Shown here: positions 42,504 to 51,113 of the stretch, piece by piece
Layout: every line of letters begins with the position of its first letter
How positions within the stretch are numbered: the stretch's first letter is position 1
Source: Flammeovirgaceae bacterium UBA5008
GTDB taxonomy: Bacteria; Bacteroidota; Bacteroidia; Cytophagales; Cyclobacteriaceae
Assembly (NCBI GenBank): GCA_002398365.1
Contig: DGYK01000068.1
Location: forward strand, 1-64,000
Length of the DNA: 64,000 nt
Direction: 5' to 3'
Translations under genes and position numbers: made by a program
The notes under the pieces: model-generated
Seen by the model: the letters and a program-made list of their open reading frames with translations, nothing else
Told to the model about the DNA's origin: nothing
Databases searched by the model: none

Positions 42504-42698
42504 TTATTTTTTTGATTCTTTTGCTGTTAATTCAGTTTTCAACCGAGCAACCAATTTGCGTGCTTCTCTGATCTTCATTGGGTTTTCAATAGAAGATATT
42601 TGGTGTGCAAATCTGATTTTGCGAAGGTTTTCTTGTTCGCTTCCGATTTTCTCTTTCAACTCTTCCGGAGTCAATACTTTAATCTCGGTGTTTTTCAT
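42504..42698 (-). CDS. rpmC: 50S ribosomal protein L29
   Basis: A 64-residue two-helix protein at the polypeptide exit: LTPEELKEKIGSEQENLRKI and the closing IREARKLVARLKTELTAKES. Located between rplP (42 bases) and rpsQ. Confidence 0.95.
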   Translation of the reverse strand: MKNTEIKVLTPEELKEKIGSEQENLRKIRFAHQISSIENPMKIREARKLVARLKTELTAKESKK

Positions 42699-42740
42699 CT
42701 CTTTACTATTTTTTGGTTCGATCTTCGTTGCCGAAGGATC

Positions 42741-43175
42741 TTATTTTTTCTCTGCTTGTTCTACGTAATCTCTTCGAACAGTAAACTTCGTTTTGAATGG
42801 TATTTTACCATCTGCCAACGCTAATGCTTCCTTCGCGGTAGCCATAGTAACACCACCCGCTTCAAACAGGATTGTTCCTGGCTTAATCACAGCTACCCAA
42901 TATTCCGGAGCTCCTTTACCTTTACCCATACGAACCTCTGCAGGCTTGCGGGTAATTGGCTTATCAGGGAATATGCGGATCCAAACCTGACCTTCACGCT
43001 TCATCGCGCGAGTAACAGCCACACGAGCAGCCTCTAACTGACGTGCAGTGATCCACCCTGGCTCTAATGCTTTCAATGCGAATGATCCGAAAGTGATTTG
43101 GTGACCACGTGTGGCCATACCTTTCACTTTTCCTTTCTGCATCTTTCTAAATTTCGTACGCTTCGGTTGTAACAT
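42741..43175 (-). CDS. rplP: 50S ribosomal protein L16
   Basis: A 144-residue protein near the A-site tRNA elbow. MLQPKRTKFRKMQKGKVKGM opens it; GWITARQLEAARVAVTRAMK and GKGKGAPEYWVAVIKPGTIL are signatures. A few extra C-terminal residues are present compared with E. coli L16. Located 20 bases after rpsC. Confidence 0.97.
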   Translation of the reverse strand: MLQPKRTKFRKMQKGKVKGMATRGHQITFGSFALKALEPGWITARQLEAARVAVTRAMKREGQVWIRIFPDKPITRKPAEVRMGKGKGAPEYWVAVIKPGTILFEAGGVTMATAKEALALADGKIPFKTKFTVRRDYVEQAEKK

Positions 43176-43195
43176 AACTTAGCTACCTTAAAATT

Positions 43196-44014
43196 TTATC
43201 TTTTACCGCCTCTTTTTCTATCACCGCCTCTGTCTCCGCCACGCTCATTTCTGTCTCCGCCTCTCTCTTGTCTTCCTCCACGATCATTGCCGCCTCTTCT
43301 TCTGTCGCCACCACCTTGCTGAGCACCGCCTTTGTTTTCACCGGCTGTGTTGCTCACCATTCCTACGTTAGGAGATAAGTCGCGCTTTCCATAAACCTCG
43401 CCTTTGAAGATCCATACTTTGATACCGATCTTACCATATACCGTTTGTGCTTCAGAAATTGCATAATCGATATCCGCACGAAGTGTGTGCAAAGGAATTC
43501 TACCTTCTTTGTATTGCTCCGTGCGAGCCATATCTGCACCGGCTAAGCGGCCTGATAGTTTCACTTTGATACCTTCCGCACCTACACGCATCGTTGAGGC
43601 AATTGCTTGCTTCATCGCTCTGCGATAAGAAATTCTGGCCTCTAATTGCTGAGCGATTGACTCACCAACTAAGCGAGCGTCTAACTCAGGGCGTTTTATT
43701 TCGAAGATATTGATCTGAACATCCTTCTTAGTTAAGTTTTTCAACTCTTCCTTGATTTTGTCCACCTCAGTACCACCTTTACCTATCACAACGCCCGGAC
43801 GAGCTGTATGGATAGTAATTGTAATACGCTTGGAAGTGCTACGCTCGATAACCACTTTCGCGATTCCTCCTTTTTGGATACGGGCGTCAACATACTTCCT
43901 GATCATGTGGTCTTCCACCAACTTATCAGAGAAATCTTTGCCACCATACCAAGCTGAATCCCAGCCGCGTACGACACCTAATCTAAAACCTACGGGGTTA
44001 ATCTTCTGTCCCAT
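43196..44014 (-). CDS. rpsC: 30S ribosomal protein S3 with RGG-rich C-terminal tail
   Basis: A 272-residue mRNA-entry protein. KH domain (about 38-108) with GVVIGKGGTEVDKIKEEL; the C-terminal domain holds RMGVEGIK-like and GKIGIKVWIFKGEVYGKR segments. From about residue 226 there is an extra 45-residue tail dominated by Gly, Arg and Asp with repeated RGGD/ERGGD units. The corresponding DNA (43199-43330) is a low-complexity repeat. The start overlaps the rplV stop by one base. Confidence 0.97.
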   Translation of the reverse strand: MGQKINPVGFRLGVVRGWDSAWYGGKDFSDKLVEDHMIRKYVDARIQKGGIAKVVIERSTSKRITITIHTARPGVVIGKGGTEVDKIKEELKNLTKKDVQINIFEIKRPELDARLVGESIAQQLEARISYRRAMKQAIASTMRVGAEGIKVKLSGRLAGADMARTEQYKEGRIPLHTLRADIDYAISEAQTVYGKIGIKVWIFKGEVYGKRDLSPNVGMVSNTAGENKGGAQQGGGDRRRGGNDRGGRQERGGDRNERGGDRGGDRKRGGKR

Positions 44015-44481
44015 TATTTTTCAGTTTCTTTTGCTACAGTCTTTTTACCTTCTGCTTTTGCAGGCATACGATCTACCACCAATGTTACATGGTTTGATCT
44101 TTTTCTCACACGGTGCGCACGGCCTTGTGGTGCTGGGCGAAGGCGCTTCAAAATGCGACCACCTCCAACAAAAATTTCTTTTACGAAAAGATCAGCCTCT
44201 TCCAACTTCACATCAGTGTTCTTTGCTTCCCAGCTGCTGATCGCTGAAAGCAACAACTTTTCCATTTTAGATGAAGGATGCTTTGAGTCGAATTTTAAGA
44301 TGTTCAAAGCCGTGTTTACACGCTCTCCTCTGATCATATCCGCAATCAATCTCATCTTACGAGGAGATGTAGGAACGTTGTGCAAATAAACAGTTGATGG
44401 ACCCGTCTTCGCTGCTTCTTTTACAGCTTTGATTTTAGCCCTTTTCGCTACTGATCCTTTAATTTTCTTTTCTGTTTCCAT
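44014..44481 (-). CDS. rplV: 50S ribosomal protein L22 with extended N-terminus
   Basis: A 155-residue protein lining the exit tunnel. The conserved core begins near residue 32 (LHNVPTSPRKMRLIADMIRG) and includes LLLSAISSWEAKNTD and the tunnel hairpin segment RLRPAPQGRAHRVRKRSNHV. A basic N-terminal extension of about 30 residues and a short Lys-rich C-terminal tail make it longer than the 110-residue E. coli protein. Located nine bases after rpsS. Confidence 0.97.
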   Translation of the reverse strand: METEKKIKGSVAKRAKIKAVKEAAKTGPSTVYLHNVPTSPRKMRLIADMIRGERVNTALNILKFDSKHPSSKMEKLLLSAISSWEAKNTDVKLEEADLFVKEIFVGGGRILKRLRPAPQGRAHRVRKRSNHVTLVVDRMPAKAEGKKTVAKETEK

Positions 44482-44490
44482 GATCAGGAA

Positions 44491-44775
44491 TTATTTTTTA
44501 GCTGCGTCAGCTTTGTTGTTACCACTGTGACCTTTGAAAGTACGAGTAGGCGCAAATTCACCTAGCTTATGGCCTACCATGTTTTCAGTTACATATACCG
44601 GAATGAACTTGTTTCCGTTATGTACTGCAAACGTATGGCCGATAAGATCAGGCGTGATTGTTGATCTGCGAGACCACGTTTTGATGACCGATTTTTTTCC
44701 AGATTGCTCCATTACCTGCACTTTCTTTGCGAGGCGGGCATCCAAATACGGACCTTTCTTTATTGACCTTCCCAT
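44491..44775 (-). CDS. rpsS: 30S ribosomal protein S19
   Basis: A 94-residue head protein: MGRSIKKGPYLDARLAKKV, KTWSRRSTITPDLIGHTFAV, HNGNKFIPVYVTENMVGHKL and GEFAPTRTFKGHSG. Located one base after rplB's stop and before rplV. Confidence 0.97.
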   Translation of the reverse strand: MGRSIKKGPYLDARLAKKVQVMEQSGKKSVIKTWSRRSTITPDLIGHTFAVHNGNKFIPVYVTENMVGHKLGEFAPTRTFKGHSGNNKADAAKK

Positions 44776-44776
44776 A

Positions 44777-45601
44777 TTATTTCTTTCTTCTAGCTATGAT
44801 TAAACCATCGGAGTACTTCTTCGGATGACGAGTCTTCTTGCCCTTCGACAACAAGCCCTTTCTTGAGCGTGGGTGACCACCAGAAGCGCGACCTTCACCA
44901 CCACCCATCGGGTGATCTACCGGGTTCATCGCTACGGCACGTGTGCGAGGACGAACTCCTCTCCAACGGCTGCGGCCTGCTTTACCAACACTTTCGTTCA
45001 TGTGTTCTGCATTTGAAACAGCACCTACTGTTGCCATGCATCTCACTAATACATTTCTCATTTCGCCTGAAGGCATCTTCAAAGTTGCATACACATCTTC
45101 GCGAGCCACTAACTGAACAAATGAACCAGCACTGCGGGCAATAGATGCACCCTGACCTGGTTTTACCTCTACGTTATGTACGATTGTACCTACCGGGATT
45201 TTTGCTAACGGCAGCGCATTTCCAACTTCAGGGGCTACGTTATCGCCAGACACTAAAGTTTGACCTACTTTCAATCCTTGAGGAGCAACGATATATGCTT
45301 TTGAACCATCTGCATAGTATAATTTCGCAATACGAGCTGTTCTAGAAGGATCATACTCGATAGACTTCACTACGGCAGGAATGCCGAATTTATCTCTCTT
45401 GAAATCGATCAAGCGCAACTTTTGCTTATGACCACCACCGATGTAGCGCATCGTCATGCGGCCGTTGCTGTTTCTTCCTCCGGTTTTCTTTAGGGTAACC
45501 ACCAACGATTTCTCGGGAGTTGATTCCGTTACATCGTCAAAAACAGGTGACAAGCGGTGACGCGTGCCGGCTGTGATTGGTTTAAGTTTGCGTAGTGCCA
45601 T
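44777..45601 (-). CDS. rplB: 50S ribosomal protein L2
   Basis: A 274-residue protein essential for peptidyl-transferase centre assembly. N-terminal OB-fold and SH3-like domains, then GRSRWRGVRPRTRAVAMNPV and HPMGGGEGRASGGHPRSRKG, which carries the conserved histidine of L2. Located 13 bases after rplW and one base before rpsS. Confidence 0.98.
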   Translation of the reverse strand: MALRKLKPITAGTRHRLSPVFDDVTESTPEKSLVVTLKKTGGRNSNGRMTMRYIGGGHKQKLRLIDFKRDKFGIPAVVKSIEYDPSRTARIAKLYYADGSKAYIVAPQGLKVGQTLVSGDNVAPEVGNALPLAKIPVGTIVHNVEVKPGQGASIARSAGSFVQLVAREDVYATLKMPSGEMRNVLVRCMATVGAVSNAEHMNESVGKAGRSRWRGVRPRTRAVAMNPVDHPMGGGEGRASGGHPRSRKGLLSKGKKTRHPKKYSDGLIIARRKK

Positions 45602-45614
45602 CTCGACTATCTAA

Positions 45615-45902
45615 TTAAACGTTGCTATAAAAATCAATTACTTCACCGCTGGCCAAAGTAACGATCGCCTTTTTATAATTCGGGCGTCTTCCGGCTACGG
45701 TTCCTCCTTTGGTGAAGCGAACTTTGCTCTTTCCTAATACATTCGTGGTGTTAACTTTTTCTACGTTAACCGAATACATTTTTTCTACTGCCTTTTTGAT
45801 CTCTACTTTATTAGCAGCTGAATCCACGATGAATCCATACTTGCCTTTCTCATTGAGGGCAGATACTTTCTCAGTAACCAGGGGGCTAATTAATATACTC
45901 AT
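45615..45902 (-). CDS. rplW: 50S ribosomal protein L23
   Basis: A 95-residue protein at the exit site that docks trigger factor and SRP. ILISPLVTEKVSALNEKGKY opens it, then EIKKAVEKMYSVNVEKVNT and GRRPNYKKAIVTLASGEVI. Located nine bases after rplD. Confidence 0.96.
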   Translation of the reverse strand: MSILISPLVTEKVSALNEKGKYGFIVDSAANKVEIKKAVEKMYSVNVEKVNTTNVLGKSKVRFTKGGTVAGRRPNYKKAIVTLASGEVIDFYSNV

Positions 45903-45911
45903 TGGTTGCTG

Positions 45912-46538
45912 TTATTTTAAGATGTTGTTGATTGAATTAAGAGAGCTTTCTACTAAAACCAACTGGTCAGCATTCATTAAATCAAATGTATTGATTTGAG
46001 AAGCAGTGATGATTTTAGAGTTGGGAACATTTCTTCCAGATAGAACAATGTTCTTTTTTACTTCCGGAAGAACGAACAAAGTCTTCTTGTCATTTAAAGA
46101 CAAAGACTTCAACATGGCTAAGTATTGCTTTGTTTTAGGAGCTGAGAAATCGAAATCTTCTAAAACAGAGATTGAGTTTTCTTTTGCTTTGTAGGTAAGA
46201 GCCGACTTACGAGCTAAGTCTTTTACCTTTTTGTTCAACTTGAACGAGTAGTCGCGGGGAGTAGGACCGAAGATACGACCACCACCTTTGAATTGAGGGT
46301 TTTTGATGTTACCCGCACGAGCACCACCGGTTCCCTTTTGCTTCTTGATCTTTTTTGACGAACCGGAGATCTCATTACGTTGCTTAGACTTGTGAGTTCC
46401 CTGACGTTGGTTGGCCAAAATGCTTTTTACATCCAAGTAAATTGCATGATCGTTTGGCTCAATTCCAAAAACCTCTTGGTCAAGGTTTACTTTGCGGCCT
46501 GTTGTTTCGCCACTTGATTTTACAACTGCTATGTCCAT
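45912..46538 (-). CDS. rplD: 50S ribosomal protein L4
   Basis: A 208-residue tunnel protein; in E. coli it is also the translational and transcriptional repressor of the S10 operon. HKSKQRNEISGSSKKIKKQK and GGGRIFGPTPRDYSFKLNKK form the tunnel loop. Its start overlaps the rplC stop by one base. Confidence 0.97.
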   Translation of the reverse strand: MDIAVVKSSGETTGRKVNLDQEVFGIEPNDHAIYLDVKSILANQRQGTHKSKQRNEISGSSKKIKKQKGTGGARAGNIKNPQFKGGGRIFGPTPRDYSFKLNKKVKDLARKSALTYKAKENSISVLEDFDFSAPKTKQYLAMLKSLSLNDKKTLFVLPEVKKNIVLSGRNVPNSKIITASQINTFDLMNADQLVLVESSLNSINNILK

Positions 46539-47170
46539 TATTTCTGCAGGATTATCGTTGAATTCTTAGCGCCTGGAACCGATCCGCTGATCAGGATCAA
46601 ATTCTGCTCTGGCATAATTTTAACTACTTTCAGGTTAACTGTTTTTACACGCTCACCACCCATGCGACCAGGAAGACGCTTTCCTTTGATTACACGAGCA
46701 GCGAATGAGGCGTTACCCATTGAACCGGGAGCTCTTAAGCGGTTATGCTGACCGTGCGTCTGGCCACCTACTCCGGCAAATCCGTGACGCTTTACAACGC
46801 CTTGGAAGCCTTTACCTTTGGAAGTACCAACTGCATCGATGAAATCGCCTTCAGCAAAAACATCGCCAACCTTTATTTCTTTGCCTAATTCTGCGATACC
46901 ATCAAAATCTGATGTAAAATCGCGGAACTCAACTAAGTTTCTTTTTGGAGTGGTGTTAGCCTTTTTGAAGTGACCTAACATGGCAGAAGAGGTGTTTTTC
47001 TCTTTTTTCTCGCCAAATGCCAATTGAATGGCCTTATAGCCATCCACTTCGGGAGTTCTGACTTGTGTTACTACACAAGGACCTGCCTCGATTACAGTAA
47101 CCGAGATACTGGTGCCATCAGCGCCAAAAACGCTGGTCATTCCTACTTTACGTCCTAATATTCCAGGCAT
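46538..47170 (-). CDS. rplC: 50S ribosomal protein L3
   Basis: A 210-residue protein contacting the peptidyl-transferase centre. MPGILGRKVGMTSVFGADGT opens it; GTSKGKGFQGVVKRHGFAG and HRAPGSMGN-like RAPGSMGNASFAARVIKGKR are signatures. It is the first gene of this cluster; rpsJ, which normally precedes it, is absent from the upstream region. Confidence 0.98.
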   Translation of the reverse strand: MPGILGRKVGMTSVFGADGTSISVTVIEAGPCVVTQVRTPEVDGYKAIQLAFGEKKEKNTSSAMLGHFKKANTTPKRNLVEFRDFTSDFDGIAELGKEIKVGDVFAEGDFIDAVGTSKGKGFQGVVKRHGFAGVGGQTHGQHNRLRAPGSMGNASFAARVIKGKRLPGRMGGERVKTVNLKVVKIMPEQNLILISGSVPGAKNSTIILQK

Positions 47171-47202
47171 GATTCAAACCGTTTTACTTGTTTCTAAAGC
47201 AA

Positions 47203-47224
47203 TTTGCGGCTTTCCTACCGCAAA
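47203..47224 (-). promoter_or_regulatory. Leader hairpin at the 5' end of the rplC transcript
   Basis: TTTGCGG (47203-47209) and CCGCAAA (47218-47224) form a perfect 7-bp stem with an 8-base loop. It lies directly after the predicted transcription start and about 33 bases before the rplC ATG, a position suited to an autoregulatory ribosomal-protein leader (role inferred). Confidence 0.5.
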
Positions 47225-47232
47225 AAGGACTG

Positions 47233-47262
47233 CAAAGATAGGAACATAAGATTAGTTACCAA
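47233..47262 (-). promoter_or_regulatory. Promoter of the rplC ribosomal cluster
   Basis: Minus-strand TTG (47260-47262), 19-base spacer, TATCTTTG (47233-47240): close to the Bacteroidota consensus. The predicted start is near 47227, giving a leader of about 57 bases before rplC. Confidence 0.65.
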
Positions 47263-47478
47263 GTGGGCAATTCAAAAAAAGATAAGGATTTTGGTTTTTG
47301 TCAGAAAAATCAAATTAAAAAGCTCAGAATGAATGATTTAGAGATTTACGAATTGTGCATAAATTTTAAAAGAGGATCAAACCGGTAGGAAGGCGGGTCT
47401 TAAAATTCCATGGGAATAGAAAATCGCAAAGATTGGCCAAGCCGCCAATTCACAGTACTTTTCGAGGATTTTTAAAAG

Positions 47479-48495
47479 ATGAGTGAATCTGGTTTTTGGA
47501 CTCGTGGGCTTTTTCTAGGCTTTCTGTTTTGCCTTTTGCTGGTGACAGATGTCGCTTGGGGTAGCATTTCGATTCCATTGGGCACGGTTCTCTCCTCATT
47601 ATTCAGCCCCGAATCTTCTACCTTCAGCGATATTATTTGGCAATTCCGGCTGCCCAAAGCAATCACCTGTATTTTGGCCGGTTCGGCATTGGCCACCGGT
47701 GGGCTGATGATGCAAAGCTTATTTAGAAACCCTTTAGCCGGACCCGATGTGCTAGGACTTAGTTCGGGTGCGAGTTTAGCCGTGGCAATTGTGATTCTGA
47801 TTGGTCAAACGGCTGGAGTTGGTTCTGTTTTGATGGGAAATTGGAGTGTTGCTACGGCAGCGAGTTTGGGGGGAAGCATTGTTTTGCTGATCGTTATCTT
47901 TATTTCAAGGTTCATAAAAGACAATACCTCTTTATTGATTATTGGCCTCATGATCAGTGCGGCTACCTCCTCGCTGGTAGGTATCCTTCAATTCTTGAGT
48001 AAAGCCGAAGATTTACAAATTTTCCTGATCTGGTCGCTGGGAAGCGTGGGTAGCACCCACTGGGGCGAGGTGCAGGTGTTGGCTATTATTACTTTCATCG
48101 GGCTCGCGATTGCCTTTTTTCTTCAAAAACCGCTTAATGCCTGGCTTTTGGGTGAAAATTATGCAACCAATTTAGGGATCAACACCAGTCGATCGCGCTT
48201 TTGGATCGTCATCGCAACAGCTCTACTCACCGGTGGCGTAACTGCATTTTGTGGCCCGATTGCATTTGTCGGCCTGGCCGTGCCACACTTGGTTCGATTA
48301 TTCATTCCTACCACAAACCATAAAATTTTGCTGCCTTTCGTCATGGTGACGGGAGCTTCCCTCCTACTCTTTTGTGATATGGTGAGTAACCTGGCCGGAG
48401 GCGCTCAAGTGCTTCCACTGAATGCGATTACCTCGCTGATTGGCGCTCCGTTGGTAATCAGTATGGTCATTTCCAATAAACAAGTCCGCGTATGA
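47479..48495 (+). CDS. FecCD family ABC transporter permease
   Basis: A 338-residue inner-membrane permease with about ten helices, for import of a siderophore, heme or cobalamin. SIPLGTVLSSLFSP and FRLPKAITCILAGSALATGG are the family openings, QSLFRNPLAGPDVLGLSSGA is the signature segment, and LLTGGVTAFCGPIAFVGLAV with PHLVRLFIP holds the coupling region. The stop overlaps the ATPase ATG by four bases. The binding protein may be the one at 18.4-19.2 kb (inference). Confidence 0.93.
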   Translation: MSESGFWTRGLFLGFLFCLLLVTDVAWGSISIPLGTVLSSLFSPESSTFSDIIWQFRLPKAITCILAGSALATGGLMMQSLFRNPLAGPDVLGLSSGASLAVAIVILIGQTAGVGSVLMGNWSVATAASLGGSIVLLIVIFISRFIKDNTSLLIIGLMISAATSSLVGILQFLSKAEDLQIFLIWSLGSVGSTHWGEVQVLAIITFIGLAIAFFLQKPLNAWLLGENYATNLGINTSRSRFWIVIATALLTGGVTAFCGPIAFVGLAVPHLVRLFIPTTNHKILLPFVMVTGASLLLFCDMVSNLAGGAQVLPLNAITSLIGAPLVISMVISNKQVRV

Positions 48496-49427
48496 TTACC
48501 TCACATCAGTTAGCGGTAGGGTATAATTCGAACGGAGATGAATCTGTTTTACTGGAGGATTTGAACCTTCATTTGCGCGAAGGGGAATTGGTGTGTTTTA
48601 TGGGACCAAACGGAATTGGGAAATCGACCCTATTGCGAACGCTGGCAGGATTACAAAAGCCGCTGCGGGGTGAGCTGACAGGAATTGAAAATGGAAAGCT
48701 TTCACTCGTTCTCACCGATCGCATCACGGCAACCAACATGTTGGTGTATGATTTAGTGGCATACGGAAGGTATCCTCATTTGAGTTGGAATATTTCGCTG
48801 CGAGAAGAAGACCATCGCATCATTGAAGAAGCCATCGCGCTTACGCAGATTGGTCATTTGAAAAACAAACGGCTGTATCAATTGAGCGATGGGCAGATGC
48901 AATTGGTGATGATTGCCCGCGCGCTAGCGCAACAAACTCCTGTGATGTTGCTGGATGAGCCTACCGCCCATCTGGATTTGAATAATCGGGTGGAGATCAT
49001 GAATCTGCTTCGAAAGTTGGCCCGGCAGGAACGCAAAGCCATTTTGGTGTGTACCCACGAATTGGATTTGGCCTTACAAACTGCGGATTGGATTTGGCTG
49101 GCTACGTTAAATAAGAAAGTCGTTTCCGGGATTCCGGAGGATCTTGTGCTTAACGGAGCATTTGATGAGGTCTTTCAATTCAAAGGATTTGACTTAAAGA
49201 CAGGCAAAGTAGAGCACGAGGCCCATCGCAATAAACCCATCCGATTGATTGGCAAAGGCTATCCATATCTGTGGACTAAAAATGCTCTGGAGCGGTGTGG
49301 GTATGAGGTAACTGCCGATGCCGAAACCGTTATCAAAATTCAAACGGAGCAGACTACCACCTGGCAACTTCAGGATCTCACTTTAAATAGTGTTGCCGAT
49401 TTGCTGGTATCCTTAGCTAAAAGATAA
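48492..49427 (+). CDS. ABC transporter ATP-binding protein (FecE/BtuD-like)
   Basis: A 311-residue ATPase partner of the FecCD permease. Walker A GPNGIGKST is at 38-46. The signature is LSDGQMQLVMIARAL, where Asp replaces the usual second position Gly/Ser of LSGGQ, and Walker B is VMLLDEPTAHLDL, followed by the switch histidine in CTHELDLAL. About 80 residues beyond the normal domain end (about 230-311) form an additional C-terminal segment of unknown role. It is cotranslated with the permease. Confidence 0.93.
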   Translation: MITSHQLAVGYNSNGDESVLLEDLNLHLREGELVCFMGPNGIGKSTLLRTLAGLQKPLRGELTGIENGKLSLVLTDRITATNMLVYDLVAYGRYPHLSWNISLREEDHRIIEEAIALTQIGHLKNKRLYQLSDGQMQLVMIARALAQQTPVMLLDEPTAHLDLNNRVEIMNLLRKLARQERKAILVCTHELDLALQTADWIWLATLNKKVVSGIPEDLVLNGAFDEVFQFKGFDLKTGKVEHEAHRNKPIRLIGKGYPYLWTKNALERCGYEVTADAETVIKIQTEQTTTWQLQDLTLNSVADLLVSLAKR

Positions 49428-49429
49428 AA

Positions 49430-51093
49430 TCACTTTTTGAAAAGGGTCGGATGCTTGGTTTCAAAATCCGTGATCTGTTGGTAAATGAAAGAAGCCTCTA
49501 ATAAGGGCGCTTCATCATATAAGTTTCCAATGAACATGATAGCAGTGGGTCTTCCTTTAGAGTCAAAACCATTCGGCAAGCTGATGGCGGGGTGCCCAGT
49601 GAGATTAGTGGTTAAGGAGATATTCTGATGATTAGACGGAGCGATGACAAAATCACAAGGTTGGATAATCGCATTAAACTTTTCAATCAGTACCGATCGA
49701 TGTCGATTGGCTTGCAGATATTCTACAGCTGAAATGAAGCGAGATTGACGAAGCGAATTAGCTCTTGATTCTTCGGTTTGTTCGGAAAGCAATCGATCCT
49801 GATGTGATCGAACCAACTCATCAAAAAACGCTCCGGCCTCGGATCGCAAAATGATATCAAATACATCAAATGGAATGGAATCTGGCATGTTAATCTCCTC
49901 CAATGTTGCACCCAACTCCCGAAGTTTTTGAAGAGTGAGTGAATCGTTTTTAGCGGCTCGAGATGTGTCCTTTTTAGAAAATAGTCTTTTGAAATAGCCA
50001 ATTTTGTAACCCTGAAAATTCGTAGGCGGATGAAAAGAAAACGGATAGTCTACAACTGATCGATCTTTATCAGAAGGATTTTTTCCTTTGATGAAGGGAA
50101 ATATCAGGGCGCAATCTTGGGCTGAGCGCGCAATGGGACCAACTTTGTCCATAGACCAAGACAGAGTCATGGCGCCTTGGCGACTAACAGCACCAAATGA
50201 AGGACGAAGACCGGTTGCTCCACATCGTGAAGAGGGCGATAAGATAGATCCCAATGTTTCTGTGCCTATCGCAAAAGCGACCAATCCGGCAGCCACCGCA
50301 GAAGCAGATCCGGCAGAAGAACCACTGGCACCTTGCTTCAAGTCCCATGGATTTTAGTTCTGCCACCAAACCAAACATCACCTCTGGCCAATGCACCAGT
50401 TGTTAATTTTGCTACTAATACAGCTCCAGCATCTTCAAGGCGTTTCACTACGGCAGCTTTCTCGTTGATGATTTGATTTCGATAGGGCTCTGCTCCCCAC
50501 GTGGTGGGATAACCGGGTACGGCAAACAAATCTTTGATCCCGTAAGGAATGCCATGCAAAAGACCCCGGTCGATTCCTTTGGCTATTTCTTCATCGGCTT
50601 GCCTAGCCTGCTTGAAGGCTAATTCTTCGGTGATGGTTACAACTGCCTGAAGCGTGTCTTTGTATTTCTTCAGACGGTTAATGTAAATTTGAGTGAGGCG
50701 CGTAGAAGAAATTTTTCGAAACTTAATAAGCGTGCTCAGTTCAGCAACGGATAAAAAGGCTATCTCAGAATCATTTTCAGGCAGAGTTACTTCTTGCGGC
50801 ACTTTCCAATCGGAAGTGCTTTGGCGATTTTTGCTTTGAAATTGCGAAGGTCGAGGGTCAAAATACAGCGCAGGTGTAGCGGAAGTTGGCAGCGAAAATT
50901 TACGCATGCTGTCGTAGCCTTGCCGATTGGAGGAAAGGTAATTCAGCATGGTATCAATCTCTGATTTGGAAAAAGTAACTCCCATCAAGCGCTGAGCAGA
51001 AAGTACATCGCGCCTCTTTATCTGATTCTTACCAATGTCTTTGGCGCACGCAAAAACCAAAAAGGCTACAACCAACCAGCTTAGCTTTCGCAT
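49430..51093 (-). pseudogene. Amidase-family lipoprotein gene broken by a one-base frameshift
   Basis: Two adjacent frames together encode one amidase-signature enzyme of about 554 residues. The 5' part (50338-51093) has a lipobox (LVFAC, Cys at 16), an N-terminal domain and the catalytic lysine in GIPYGIKDLFAVPG, and stops after GGRTK. The 3' part (49430-50341) resumes with the nucleophile region QGASGSSAGSASAV and GTETLGS. Adding one A to the A4 run at 50352-50355 (minus strand) restores GGRTKNPWDLKQGASGSS, the standard amidase sequence. Everything else is intact, so this is a recent mutation, phase-variable homopolymer or sequencing error. The catalytic Lys-Ser-Ser triad would be complete if repaired. 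It follows the dipeptide epimerase by 20 bases. Confidence 0.85.
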
Positions 51094-51113
51094 GATTGAA
51101 CTATTAATGCCAA

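Larger units (their letters stand above)
47171..47478. other. Divergent intergenic region between rplC and the FecCD permease gene
   Basis: This 308-base AT-rich stretch holds no credible gene. On the minus side it contains the rplC promoter and a leader hairpin, described separately. The remaining 200 bases up to 47478 should contain the promoter of the permease-ATPase pair, but I see no clear TTTG/TAnnTTTG pair there. Confidence 0.7.
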
